Assembly (NCBI RefSeq): GCF_943193205.1 | Contig: NZ_CALPDD010000001.1 | Location: forward strand, 62,001-126,000 | DNA from: Alistipes muris | GTDB lineage: Bacteria; Bacteroidota; Bacteroidia; Bacteroidales; Rikenellaceae | Direction: 5' to 3' | Length of the DNA stretch: 64,000 bases | Shown here: positions 24,783 through 33,485 of the stretch, in pieces | Numbering within the stretch: position 1 is the stretch's first letter | Layout: every line of letters begins with the position of its first letter | The notes under the pieces: model-generated | What the model was told of the DNA's origin: nothing | The model's input: only the letters and a program-made list of their open reading frames with translations | The model's database searches: none | Program-made: the position numbers and the translations under genes

Positions 24783-26192
24783 TTAGTGCGCCAATACTTT
24801 CTTTTCGATTTCCTCGACTTGGAGACGGAAATTCTTGTCGGTTTCCATCAGGTTCGCCACCGCCTTGCACGAATGGAGTACCGTGGCGTGGTTGCGGCCG
24901 CCGATGGCCGAGCCGATGGTCGTCAGCGGCGCCTTGGTGTGCTGTTTGGCCAAGTACATGGCAATCTGCCGGGCCTGTGCGATTTCGCGGGTGCGCTCCG
25001 AGGAGTTGAACCGGGCGAAGTCGAGGTTCTGGTGCTTGCACACCACGTCGATGATATGGTCGATGGTAATCTCTTTCTGATAGAGTTTCACATAGACCTT
25101 CAGTATTTCCTTGGCCAGCGTGGTCGTAATCTTGCGGCCGAGGAACGAGGCGTTGGCCACCAGCGACGACAGCGCGCCTTCGATTTCGCGGACGTTGGCC
25201 GAAATGTTGTCCGCCAGGTAGGCCGCCACTTCGTCCGAAATCTCCGCACCGAGGTGCCGGGCCTTGGCGTGAATGATCTTCAGTTTCGTTTCGTAGTCCG
25301 GCGTGGCGATCTGCGCCGACAGCCCCCATTTGAAGCGGGTCAGCAGGCGCTGTTCGATGTCCTTCAGCTCCACGGGCGGTTTGTCCGAGGTCAGCACGAG
25401 CTGCTTTCCGGCCAGTTGCAGGTGGTTGAAGATGTTGAAGAACGCGTTCTGCGTGCCCGTCTTGCCCGTCAGTTCCTGGATGTCGTCGATAATCAGCACG
25501 TCGATCATCTGGTAGAAATGGATGAAGTCGGGGATTTCGCCGTTTTTGTAGGCCGTCTGGAACTGCGCCTGGAACTTGTTCATCGACACGTAGAGCACTT
25601 GCAGTTCGGGGTGCCGCTGCCGTACTTCGTGGCCGATGGCTTGGGCCACGTGGGTTTTGCCCAGCCCCGAATCACCATATATATATAGGGGGTTGAACGG
25701 CGTGTTGCCCGGATTGACCGCCACCGACATGCCCGCCGAGCGCGCCAGCCGGTTGCATTCGCCCTCGATGAAGGAGCCGAACGTCAGACCCGGGTTGAGC
25801 TGCGGGTCGATGATGATCTTCTTGAGACCCGGAATTACAAAAGGATTTTTTATATTTGCCGTGTTGGTCTGCGTGTTGAAGCGCGCGATGTTCGTCGTGT
25901 CGGCGTCGGCCGCTACGCTCACAGGCGCCGTCGCACGCGGTACGGCATAGTGCAGCCGCGTTTGCTGACCGTAGAGCTGCGAGATGATGGGCTTCAGAAA
26001 CGGGATGTAGTTCTTTTCGATCTGATGCACGTAGCTCTCGTTGGGTACCCGCAGGCGCAGGGTCGTGCCGTCGAATTCGAGCGGTACGATGGGCTGGAAC
26101 CATTTCCGGAACTCTTCGGCCGTAGTCTGGGCCTTGATGCGGTCCAGGCAGTTCTGCCACATGTCGCTATATGTCTGCGGGTTGTTGAGCAT
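24783..26192 (-). CDS. dnaA: Chromosomal replication initiator DnaA
   Basis: AAA+ initiator that opens the replication origin. The 469-residue protein has domain I ('MWQNCLDRIKAQTTAEEFRK'), a variable linker, the AAA+ core with Walker A 'YGDSGLGKTH', Walker B 'DVLIIDDIQEL', sensor motifs, and domain IV with the DNA-binding signature 'IGGRNHATVLHSCKAV'. The 218-bp upstream gap holds one DnaA box (minus-strand TTATTCACA) over the promoter. It starts a single-gene unit with a terminator after it. Confidence 0.97.
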   Translation of the reverse strand: MLNNPQTYSDMWQNCLDRIKAQTTAEEFRKWFQPIVPLEFDGTTLRLRVPNESYVHQIEKNYIPFLKPIISQLYGQQTRLHYAVPRATAPVSVAADADTTNIARFNTQTNTANIKNPFVIPGLKKIIIDPQLNPGLTFGSFIEGECNRLARSAGMSVAVNPGNTPFNPLYIYGDSGLGKTHVAQAIGHEVRQRHPELQVLYVSMNKFQAQFQTAYKNGEIPDFIHFYQMIDVLIIDDIQELTGKTGTQNAFFNIFNHLQLAGKQLVLTSDKPPVELKDIEQRLLTRFKWGLSAQIATPDYETKLKIIHAKARHLGAEISDEVAAYLADNISANVREIEGALSSLVANASFLGRKITTTLAKEILKVYVKLYQKEITIDHIIDVVCKHQNLDFARFNSSERTREIAQARQIAMYLAKQHTKAPLTTIGSAIGGRNHATVLHSCKAVANLMETDKNFRLQVEEIEKKVLAH

Positions 26193-26220
26193 GACGGGGG
26201 TTGCACTGTTTTTGATGCGA

Positions 26221-26235
26221 CAAAGTTGTGAATAA
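26221..26235 (-). promoter_or_regulatory. DnaA box overlapping the dnaA promoter
   Basis: On the minus strand 26235-26221 reads TTATTCACAACTTTG. The first nine bases are a DnaA box (TTATnCACA) and the last eight (CAACTTTG) resemble the -7 element with C for T at the first position. This fits autorepression by DnaA. No cluster of boxes is seen, so there is no sign of oriC here. Confidence 0.5.
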
Positions 26236-26331
26236 ATTCGCAGAAAAATCTTCCGAAATCGGTTGCAAATAATCTTTTTTTATATATAGAAACGCAACGG
26301 TTTCCGGCCCCGAAATTTTAACTCGCTGATA

Positions 26332-26362
26332 TTGAATAATCGAATTTTATTCGTTATATTTG
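26332..26362 (+). promoter_or_regulatory. Promoter of the phosphoglucomutase gene
   Basis: TTG at 26332-26334, 20 bp, then TATATTTG at 26355-26362, about 50 bp before the start codon. Confidence 0.65.
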
Positions 26363-26410
26363 CATATAAATTTTTTGGTACGGTTCGATTTTTAATTATA
26401 AATAAAACTA

Positions 26411-28162
26411 ATGAATCTTATGGCAAACGATGTAGAACAATTGGTGCGGAGCAAGGCGCAGGCTTGGCTCGACGGGCATTACGACGAGGCGACCAAGAAG
26501 CAGGTCAAGTACTTGTTGGACAACGACATGAAGGAGCTCATCGAGAGTTTCTACAAGGACCTCGAGTTCGGTACGGGCGGTCTGCGCGGCATCATGGGCG
26601 TGGGTTCCAACCGCATGAACGTCTATACCGTCGGCGCCGCTACGCAGGGCCTGGCCAATTATCTCAAGAAGAATTTCGCGGGCGAGCGTATCCGCGTCGC
26701 CATCGGCCACGACAGCCGCAACAATTCGCGCATGTTCGCCGAGCGCGTCGCCGACATCTTCGCGTCCAACGGTTTCGATGTCTTCCTCTTCGACGCCTTG
26801 CGTCCCACGCCCGAGTTGAGTTTCGCCATCCGCGAGTTGAAGTGCCATTCGGGCGTCGTCGTCACCGCGTCGCACAATCCCAAGGAGTACAACGGTTACA
26901 AGGCTTATTGGACCGACGGTTCGCAGGTCACCGCGCCCCACGACAAGAACATCATCGCCGAGGTCGCCAAGATTACCGACGTCGATATGATTCTCACCGG
27001 TAAGAATCCCGGCAACATCACCATCCTCGACGAGAAGTTCGACGAGATCTATCTCAATAAGGTGCACGAGTTGTCCCTCTCGCCCGAGGCCGTCCGCAAG
27101 CACCACGACATGAAGATCGTCTACTCCCCCATGCACGGCGCCGGCGTGCGTCTCGTGCCCGCTTCTCTCAAGAAGTTCGGGTTCTCCAACGTCATCATGG
27201 TCAAGGAGCAGTCCGTCATCGACGGCAACTTCCCCACCGTCGAGTCGCCCAACCCCGAGGAGCGCAAAACCATGTCGATGGCCATCGACCTCGCCGCCCG
27301 CGAGGGTGCCGACCTCGTCTTGGCCACCGACCCCGATTCCGACCGTATCGGCGTCGCTCTGCGCAACAAGAAGGGTGAATACGTTCTCTTGAACGGCAAT
27401 CAGACCTTGGTGTTGTTGATGAGTTACCAGCTTACCCGTTGGGCCGAGTTGGGCAAGCTCGACGGCAACCAGTATGTCGTCAAGACTATCGTCACTTCGC
27501 TCATGGCTAACGCCGTCGCCGACCATTTCGGCGTCAAGTGCTACGATTGTCTCACCGGGTTCAAGTACATCGCCAAAATCATCCGCGAGAACGAGGGCAA
27601 GGCCAAGTATATCGGCGGCGGCGAGGAGTCGTTCGGCTACCTGGCCGGCGACTACGTGCGCGACAAGGACGCCGTGTCGGCTTGTTCGCTCGCGGCCGAG
27701 GCTGCCGCCTGGGCCATGGATACCATGGGCCTCACGCTCTACGAGTGGTTGCAGGAGCTCTACGTCAAGTACGGTTTCTATCGCGAGGGGCTTGTTTCGG
27801 TCGTTCGCAAGGGTAAGGAGGGTGCCGAGCTCATCCAGAAGATGATGGTCGATTTCCGCGCTACCCCGCCCCGTACGATTCTCGGTTCGCCCGTCGTTAA
27901 AATCAATGACTTCCTTTCTTTGGAGCAGACCGACGTCCGCACGGGTGCCAAGACCCCTATCGAGCAGGACAAGAGCAACGTTCTCCAGTGGTTCACCGAG
28001 GACGGTACCATCGTCTCCGTCCGTCCTTCCGGTACCGAGCCTAAAATCAAGTTTTACTTCGGCGTCAAGGCTCCCTTGGCTTCCGTCGCCGATTTCGATG
28101 CCACCTTGGAGCAGCTCGACGCTAAAATCGAGGGCATCAAAAAGGACCTCAAGTTGGAATAG
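26411..28162 (+). CDS. pgm: Phosphoglucomutase/phosphomannomutase family enzyme
   Basis: Alpha-D-phosphohexomutase that interconverts hexose 1- and 6-phosphates. The 583-residue protein has all four domains: 'FGTGGLRGIMG' near the N-terminus, the phosphoserine loop 'VVVTASHNPKEYNGYK', metal-binding 'DPDSDR', substrate loop 'GGEESFGYL' and the phosphate-binding 'SVRPSGTEPKIKFY'. Length fits the long Bacteroidetes group (PGM2-like, about 580 residues). A second Met three codons on (26420) is an alternative start. Closed by a terminator. Confidence 0.95.
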   Translation: MNLMANDVEQLVRSKAQAWLDGHYDEATKKQVKYLLDNDMKELIESFYKDLEFGTGGLRGIMGVGSNRMNVYTVGAATQGLANYLKKNFAGERIRVAIGHDSRNNSRMFAERVADIFASNGFDVFLFDALRPTPELSFAIRELKCHSGVVVTASHNPKEYNGYKAYWTDGSQVTAPHDKNIIAEVAKITDVDMILTGKNPGNITILDEKFDEIYLNKVHELSLSPEAVRKHHDMKIVYSPMHGAGVRLVPASLKKFGFSNVIMVKEQSVIDGNFPTVESPNPEERKTMSMAIDLAAREGADLVLATDPDSDRIGVALRNKKGEYVLLNGNQTLVLLMSYQLTRWAELGKLDGNQYVVKTIVTSLMANAVADHFGVKCYDCLTGFKYIAKIIRENEGKAKYIGGGEESFGYLAGDYVRDKDAVSACSLAAEAAAWAMDTMGLTLYEWLQELYVKYGFYREGLVSVVRKGKEGAELIQKMMVDFRATPPRTILGSPVVKINDFLSLEQTDVRTGAKTPIEQDKSNVLQWFTEDGTIVSVRPSGTEPKIKFYFGVKAPLASVADFDATLEQLDAKIEGIKKDLKLE

Positions 28163-28179
28163 TTTTCCAGCAGCTAAAG

Positions 28180-28212
28180 GAAAAAGGCATTCCGGATGGA
28201 GTGCCTTTTTCT
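28180..28212 (+). terminator. Rho-independent terminator of pgm
   Basis: Stem AAAAAGGCATTCC paired with GGAGTGCCTTTTT (one wobble), tetraloop GGAT, then T-rich DNA. Confidence 0.75.
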
Positions 28213-28364
28213 TTGTGTGGTGTCGTCATCCCGTTTTTGGGGTGCTTGCTGGATGCTGTTGCCTTGCCATTCGGCTGTAAATTGCACCGCAGACATTGCC
28301 CTCTCCTCCACAAAACGGCGTCGGAATGGTTTCCCGAGCCTAAAAATACTTTTTCCGTTAAATA

Positions 28365-28434
28365 AACTATAAAAATAGTTGTAAAATTAATATTTTAGTT
28401 TTATGTTTGCATTGTGTCAACTAAAAATATAGTT
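28365..28434 (+). promoter_or_regulatory. blaI-like promoter between two matched palindromic operators
   Basis: The promoter is TTG (28379-28381), 20 bp, TATGTTTG (28402-28409). Two related palindromes flank it: AACTATAAAAATAGTT at 28365-28380 (covers the -33) and AACTAAAAATATAGTT at 28419-28434 (ends at the start codon). Their centres are 54 bp apart. They are probable binding sites for the BlaI-type repressor encoded next. Confidence 0.6.
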
Positions 28435-28824
28435 ATGAAAATCCCGGAAAATACCAAATCCCGGCCGCAGGAGCTGACGCGGGCCGAATTGGAAATCATG
28501 CAGCTGTTCTGGGCCCAGGGGCCGTCGATGGTCAACGGCCTGCTGGATGCGATGCCCGAACCGAAGCCTGCCTACAACACGGTTTCGACTGTGGTCCGTA
28601 TCCTCGAAAAGAAAGGGTTCGTCGGCCACAAGGCCTACGGCAAGACCTACGAATATTATCCAGTCGTCTCGAAAGAGACTTATGCAAGCCGTTATATGGA
28701 TACCGTGCTCGATAATTTTTTCAGCGGGTCGTTGAGCAGGCTGGTCTCGTTTTTTTCCGAACACAAGTCCATCACGGTCGAGGAAACGGATGAAATTCTG
28801 AAAATGCTCCGGGAGCGCCGTTAA
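28435..28824 (+). CDS. BlaI/MecI-family transcriptional repressor
   Basis: A 129-residue winged-helix repressor of the penicillinase-repressor family. The N-terminal half has 'LTRAELEIMQLFWAQGPSMV' and the recognition region 'PAYNTVSTVVRILEKKGFVGH'; the C-terminal half forms the dimer helix ('FFSGSLSRLVSFFSEHK'), where the paired sensor protease usually cuts. The GTG at 28414 lies inside the regulatory region, so the ATG at 28435 is used. One nt separates it from the M56 peptidase gene. Such pairs regulate many genes other than beta-lactamase in Bacteroidetes, and no resistance gene is adjacent. Confidence 0.92.
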   Translation: MKIPENTKSRPQELTRAELEIMQLFWAQGPSMVNGLLDAMPEPKPAYNTVSTVVRILEKKGFVGHKAYGKTYEYYPVVSKETYASRYMDTVLDNFFSGSLSRLVSFFSEHKSITVEETDEILKMLRERR

Positions 28825-28825
28825 G

Positions 28826-30607
28826 ATGAAAACACCTTTATTATATGCTTTCGAAGTTTGCCTGTGCTGCGGCGTGCTGCTCGGTTTGTATCGGTGGCTG
28901 TTCGAGTGCCGCGTCCCGTTTCGGGCATGCCGGATTTATTTGCTTGCTGCCGTGGCGGTTTCGGCCTTGATTCCGGCGTTGCATATTCCGGTCTACCCTG
29001 CCGCTCCGGTTGTGTTCCCGTCCGTTGCCGGGCAGGCCGGACCTCAGTGGGAAGGGATTGCCGGCTTCTTTGAATCCGCTGCGACCGTTTCCGCTGCCGA
29101 ACCGATTCGGACGCCAGGCTGGCCGGATATGTTGTCCGATGCGTTACTGGTCGCCTATGCCGTTGCGGTTTTTGTGCTCGTCGTGTTGTTTGCCATGCGC
29201 TTGGCGGCTATCGCACGCTTGCGTCGGCAGGCCCGGCTGACGCGTTTTCGCGATTTCGTGCTGGCCGAGCATGCCGCCGTCCGCACTCCGTTTTCCTTTC
29301 TGCGGACGGTTTATCTCGGCGAGGGGTTCGACGGGTCCCGTCGGTCGATTGTCCTGCGGCACGAGACGAGCCACGTGTGTCACCGCCATTCGGTCGAGCG
29401 CGTCGCCATGGAAGCGATGCTTTGCGTGCTGTGGTTCAATCCGTTCGCTTGGGTTGCCGCACGTCGGCTGCGCGAGGTGCAGGAGTGGGAAGCGGACCGT
29501 GATGTGCTGGATGCCGGCTGCGATCTGACGGATTATCGGACGACCCTGTTCTCTCAGCTTTTCGGTTGTAATCCGGATATGACCTGCGGGCTGAGCCATT
29601 CATTCACTAAAAAACGGTTTCTTATGATGACACGTAACAAATGGGGGCGGTTCGCTGGATGGCGGCTCGCCGCCGCTCTCCCTTTCGTGGGCGGGTTGCT
29701 TTGCCTGTGCGGTTTTACGGCCCGCGAGACCGCGATTGCGGACGATATGCCTGCTGTCGTTCGTATTGCGGCGGACGGTTCGATGACATTCAACGGCCGT
29801 GAGGTGACCGAAAGTCAGCTGTTCGGTTTCGTTGCCGCCGAGCGGGAAAAACTCGCGGCGGCGGACCGAAATTCCGGGCCTGCGAAAGCGGTGAATCCGC
29901 AGATTTTCATCGGTGCGGACGGCGCTGTTTCGCTTAACGGTGATGCCGTGACGCTCGCTGAACTCGAAACGAACCTCAAGACATTCCGTGCCGGGCTGTC
30001 GGCCGCCGAGTTGGCCGATGTGTATGCCGAAGTTTCAGGCGCTTCCTCTGCGCCGATGGCGGTCGTGACCGATGTGCAAGAGGTTTTGCGCCGTGTTCCG
30101 CTTCTGAAATTGCATTATCGTTGCGGCGGAAGTTCCGCATCGCGGATATTGGCGCCTGCCCCGGGCGGCAGCGGAAAGGTCAGGGTTATCGAGCCCGTGC
30201 CCGATCAGCAAAACGATTTGGTGGTATGGATCAATGAAAAGGGGCGGGTGATGGTCGAGTTGTCCGGTTCTTCCGAAATCGTTCCGTTGGCGGAGTTGTC
30301 GGACCGGATTTCCGATTTCGTCGAGGGCCGAATCGGCCATGCCGAACGTAAAGTGAAATCGTTCGGGCTGCCCGACGGCCGGACCGTCGATTATCCTGTT
30401 AGCCGGGGCGTCGTGTGGGTGGTTCATTCGCGCTATACACCCTACGATAAATATGTATCCGTGCAGCAGGCCGTGACAGCCGGATTCGGGACTGCGCGCG
30501 ATGCGTTGGCCCGGGAGTGGTTCGGCAAGCATGCCGCGGCATTGACCGATGCCGAGCGGCAGTTGGTTTGGCAGGCTCTGCCGATAGCGGTTCTCGACCG
30601 CGATTGA
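28826..30607 (+). CDS. M56-family (BlaR1-like) membrane metallopeptidase with periplasmic TolR/ExbD-like domains
   Basis: Signal-transducing protease that inactivates the partner repressor. The 593-residue protein has N-terminal membrane helices (about 7-24, 36-52, 105-127), the zinc motif HETSH at 179-183 with the third ligand Glu at 222 in 'EWEADRDVLD', and another membrane helix near 280-298. The periplasmic part does not look like a penicillin-binding sensor. Instead it has two short blocks, 'VRIAADGSMTFNGREVTESQL' (about 312-332) and 'IFIGADGAVSLNGDAVTLAEL', which follow the ExbD/TolR pattern of strand, DG, NG, helix. This suggests that it senses energy-coupled or wall-related signals rather than beta-lactams (inference). 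Confidence 0.85.
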   Translation: MKTPLLYAFEVCLCCGVLLGLYRWLFECRVPFRACRIYLLAAVAVSALIPALHIPVYPAAPVVFPSVAGQAGPQWEGIAGFFESAATVSAAEPIRTPGWPDMLSDALLVAYAVAVFVLVVLFAMRLAAIARLRRQARLTRFRDFVLAEHAAVRTPFSFLRTVYLGEGFDGSRRSIVLRHETSHVCHRHSVERVAMEAMLCVLWFNPFAWVAARRLREVQEWEADRDVLDAGCDLTDYRTTLFSQLFGCNPDMTCGLSHSFTKKRFLMMTRNKWGRFAGWRLAAALPFVGGLLCLCGFTARETAIADDMPAVVRIAADGSMTFNGREVTESQLFGFVAAEREKLAAADRNSGPAKAVNPQIFIGADGAVSLNGDAVTLAELETNLKTFRAGLSAAELADVYAEVSGASSAPMAVVTDVQEVLRRVPLLKLHYRCGGSSASRILAPAPGGSGKVRVIEPVPDQQNDLVVWINEKGRVMVELSGSSEIVPLAELSDRISDFVEGRIGHAERKVKSFGLPDGRTVDYPVSRGVVWVVHSRYTPYDKYVSVQQAVTAGFGTARDALAREWFGKHAAALTDAERQLVWQALPIAVLDRD

Positions 30608-30627
30608 CGGTTACGAGACGTAAATGC

Positions 30628-30672
30628 AAGCCCCTGCATCGGAGCAACGACTTCGGTGCAGGGGCTTTCTTT
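30628..30672. terminator. Terminator between the M56 gene and mazG
   Basis: An 11-bp perfect stem AAGCCCCTGCA with its complement and a loop of 18 nt, T-rich on the plus strand after it. It could serve both convergent units. Confidence 0.7.
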
Positions 30673-30689
30673 CGCCGGGGACGCGGCGC

Positions 30690-31022
30690 TCAATCTTCGG
30701 TCCGCAGTTTCCCGTTCGCCTTGTGGCGGTCTTTGTCGCGGGCGGTTTTCTTGGCGAAGTTGGCTTCCAGGGCGGCCGTGAGGTCCACGCCCGTCTGATT
30801 GGCCAGACACACCAGCACCCACAGCACGTCGGCCATTTCGTCGGCCGGGTCGGTGTTTTCGCCCGCCTTGAACGATTGGTCGCCGTAGCGGCGGGCCATT
30901 ACGCGAGCCAGTTCCCCCACTTCTTCGGTCAGACACGCCATGTTGGTCAGTTCCGAGAAGTAGCGGACCCCGTATTCCTTGATCCATGCGTCTACCCTCT
31001 CTTGCAGTTCCTTGATTTCCAT
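30690..31022 (-). CDS. mazG: MazG-like nucleotide pyrophosphohydrolase
   Basis: A 110-residue all-helical NTP pyrophosphohydrolase (short MazG type). The metal motif appears as 'CLTEEVGELARVM' (EExxE) followed by 'DEMADVLWVLVCLAN' (ExxD). Such proteins remove aberrant or surplus NTPs and can lower ppGpp. It is the last gene of the minus-strand run from dapB; one nt separates it from the methyltransferase gene. Confidence 0.9.
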   Translation of the reverse strand: MEIKELQERVDAWIKEYGVRYFSELTNMACLTEEVGELARVMARRYGDQSFKAGENTDPADEMADVLWVLVCLANQTGVDLTAALEANFAKKTARDKDRHKANGKLRTED

Positions 31023-31023
31023 A

Positions 31024-31671
31024 TTATTTCACCCTTATCAAGTTCAGTCCGTCGCGTATCGGGACAATGACGTTTTCCACCCGCGGGTCTTCCACTATCA
31101 TGCGGTTGAATTCCACCAGCGCCTGCGTGTGGCGGTCGTTGTGCGCCACGGGTTCGGCCACTTTGCCCGACCACAGGATGTTGTCCGCTATCAGTATCGT
31201 GCCGCTGTGTACCAGCGCTTTGCCGCCACCGTCGCCCATCAGCATCCGGTAGTAGTCCGGGTATTCGCGTTTGTCGCCGTCGATGAACGCCAGGTCGAAC
31301 GGTCCGCCCAGCGTCGGTGCTATCTCCAGCGCCGAGCCGATGTGCAGGCGGATTTTCGCGCCGTGGGGCGAGCGGTCGAAATAGCTTTGGGCCATCTCTT
31401 CCAGTTCATCGTCCGCTTCCACCGTGTCGAGCCGCGCATCCGCTTCCAGCCCCGCCGCCATCGAGAGCGCCGAGTAGCCCGTGAAAGTGCCGATTTCCAG
31501 CACGCGCTGCGGCCGGACCATCCGTACAATCATCTCTAAGAGCCGTCCCTGCACGTGTCCCGACAGCATCCGCGGCGCAATCATCCGTTGGTGCGTTTCG
31601 CGGTCCAGTTCCCGCAGCAGTTCTTCTTCGGGTTCGGTGTGGTCGTGTATGTAGCGTTCCAGCGCGTCCAT
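31024..31671 (-). CDS. SAM-dependent O-methyltransferase (class I, COMT-like)
   Basis: A 215-residue methyltransferase of the caffeoyl-CoA/catechol O-methyltransferase family. SAM-binding motif I is 'VLEIGTFTGYSALSMA' near 57-72, followed by 'VEADDELEEMA' (motif II acidic residue) and metal-binding 'AFIDGDKREYPDYY'. 'ADNILWSGKV' completes the substrate site. The substrate in bacteria is generally unknown. It lies in a gene string with 1-nt gaps on both sides. Confidence 0.9.
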   Translation of the reverse strand: MDALERYIHDHTEPEEELLRELDRETHQRMIAPRMLSGHVQGRLLEMIVRMVRPQRVLEIGTFTGYSALSMAAGLEADARLDTVEADDELEEMAQSYFDRSPHGAKIRLHIGSALEIAPTLGGPFDLAFIDGDKREYPDYYRMLMGDGGGKALVHSGTILIADNILWSGKVAEPVAHNDRHTQALVEFNRMIVEDPRVENVIVPIRDGLNLIRVK

Positions 31672-31672
31672 C

Positions 31673-32266
31673 CTATGCTCTGTAAAAGCCTTGCTTGTGG
31701 AATTCGTACCATGCCGCGATGGCTTCCGGTTCGTCGGCGCCCAAGGCCAGCAGGTATTCGCGCGAGAATTCCAGGTAGCCCGTGCCGTTGGCCGTCACCA
31801 TGCCGCCGTCGCGCACGGCTTGCCGTTCTTCGTAGCGGGCCGCTCCCGTGTAGCGGTCGCCGCCCCATTTTTGCAGCATCTCCACCGTGTTGCCCGTGTG
31901 GCGCACTTCGTTCAGAAAGCCGTGGACCGCCAGGAACGAGACTGCATTGCAGATTGCTCCGACCGGCAGGCCGCGACGGCGCGCTTCCTCTACTATCCCT
32001 GCAATCTTTTCGGCTTCGGGCTTGTCCCAGTCCATGCCGCCCGCCAGCACCACTCCGGCGCACTGCGCAGGCAGTCGGTCCGCCGCATAGTCCGGCGTCA
32101 TGCGCAGTCCGCCCAGCGAGGTCGCCGGGCCGCCGTCGGGTGTCATGTATTTCACTTCGCAGTATCCCGGGTGTCCCGGCATCACGCCCCCGCGCAGCGC
32201 CGGGGCCAGGAACGCCGCTTCCCAGTCGGCGAACCGGTCGAGCAGTACGATAACGATTTCTTTCAT
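31673..32266 (-). CDS. DJ-1/PfpI-family protein
   Basis: A 197-residue class I glutamine-amidotransferase-like protein. The nucleophile elbow is 'VGAICNAVSF' with Cys near residue 105. An upstream acidic residue in 'RFADWEAAFLAP' fills the conserved Glu/Asp position. Similar to the YajL/PfpI group, which act as chaperones, glyoxalases or deglycases; the exact activity cannot be fixed from sequence. It sits between a methyltransferase and an M16 peptidase gene in one transcript. Confidence 0.85.
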   Translation of the reverse strand: MKEIVIVLLDRFADWEAAFLAPALRGGVMPGHPGYCEVKYMTPDGGPATSLGGLRMTPDYAADRLPAQCAGVVLAGGMDWDKPEAEKIAGIVEEARRRGLPVGAICNAVSFLAVHGFLNEVRHTGNTVEMLQKWGGDRYTGAARYEERQAVRDGGMVTANGTGYLEFSREYLLALGADEPEAIAAWYEFHKQGFYRA

Positions 32267-32267
32267 C

Positions 32268-33482
32268 TTATTTGTAGGTTAGTCTGGACATCTTCGTGAA
32301 GACTTCTTCGGCCGCTTCGGTCAGTTGCGCCGCGGTCAGGGCTCCGATTTTGGCGTAGACTTCTTCCATCGTGTCTATTTCGTCGTGCGTCAGCAGGCTC
32401 TTGCCCGCGCTCAGCATGTAGTTTTCGTTGCTCTCGCCCGAAATGGCCAGTTGGGCGATGAATTGTTTCTTGGCCATCGAGAGTTGGCGCCCCGTCAGCG
32501 GCGTGGTCCGCAGGCGTTGCAGCTGGCGTTCGACCAGTTCGGCGCACTGCGCTTCGTTGGTGTGTTCCGAGCTGAAGTAGATGGCCACCAGGCCGCTGTC
32601 GCCGTAGGGTATGTAGTTCGCTTCGATGTTGTACGACAGACCGTGTTTTTCGCGTACTTCCACGTTCAGCAGCGAGTTCGCCGACGGGCCGCCCAGCACA
32701 TTGACCAGCAGCGCCAGCGGCAGGCGTTTCGTCTCTTCGATGCCGCAGGCCCGGTTGCCGATGATGCAGTGGGTCTGGTGGGTGTGTTTGGTCACCGTCT
32801 TCTCGAACGGTTTTACCGCCGGGGGCGCCGCCCTCTCGAATCCGCGTGTCGTGGCCGCCTGTTCGCCGAAGTAGCGCAGGGCCGTCGCTTCGGCCGTCTT
32901 GGGCGAGAAGTTGCCTATCGACGAGAAGACCATCCGGTCGGTCGTGTGGGTCCGGGCCGTGAACGCGCGGATCGCAGCGCCGTCGTAGCGCATCAGCGCC
33001 GCCTTGCGGCCCAGTATGTTGTGGCCCAGTTCCGACCCCTCGAACAGCATATCCTCGAACGTGTCGTAGAGCATCTCCGCAGGCGAATCCTTGTAGGTGT
33101 TGATTTCGTCGGCGATGACTTCCTTTTCTCGTTCGATTTCGCGTTCCGGAAAGGTCGAGCGGAACGCGATGTCGGCAATCAGTTCGGCCGCTTTCGCAAA
33201 GTCGCCCCGTAGCGTCGTGGCGTGTATGGTCGTCTCTTCCTTGGTCGTGAAGGCGTTCAGTTCGCCGCCCAGGTTTTCCAGCCGGCAGTTGACCTGCCAG
33301 GCCCGACGGCGTTCGGTGCCCTTGAAAAAGGCGTGTTCGGTCAGATGGGCCAGTCCGTATTGGCCGGGGTGTTCGTCGCGGCTGCCCGCTCCGATGACCA
33401 GCGCGCAGTGGGCCACCGTGCTCCGTACCTGCCGGTGGATTCCGCGGATGCCGTTGGGCAGCGTGTAGGTGTAGAACTCCAT
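32268..33482 (-). CDS. M16-family zinc peptidase
   Basis: A 404-residue pitrilysin-like peptidase. The inverted zinc motif HLTEH is at about 46-50 with the distal Glu in 'REKEVIADEINTYKD'. The C-terminal half ('VREKHGLSYNIEANYIPYGDSG') is the inactive M16 partner domain, so the protein has the processing-peptidase layout and probably works as a dimer in the cytoplasm. No signal peptide. It lies 3 bp after the uvrA stop and belongs to the dapB-mazG gene string. Confidence 0.93.
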   Translation of the reverse strand: MEFYTYTLPNGIRGIHRQVRSTVAHCALVIGAGSRDEHPGQYGLAHLTEHAFFKGTERRRAWQVNCRLENLGGELNAFTTKEETTIHATTLRGDFAKAAELIADIAFRSTFPEREIEREKEVIADEINTYKDSPAEMLYDTFEDMLFEGSELGHNILGRKAALMRYDGAAIRAFTARTHTTDRMVFSSIGNFSPKTAEATALRYFGEQAATTRGFERAAPPAVKPFEKTVTKHTHQTHCIIGNRACGIEETKRLPLALLVNVLGGPSANSLLNVEVREKHGLSYNIEANYIPYGDSGLVAIYFSSEHTNEAQCAELVERQLQRLRTTPLTGRQLSMAKKQFIAQLAISGESNENYMLSAGKSLLTHDEIDTMEEVYAKIGALTAAQLTEAAEEVFTKMSRLTYK

Positions 33483-33485
33483 TTC

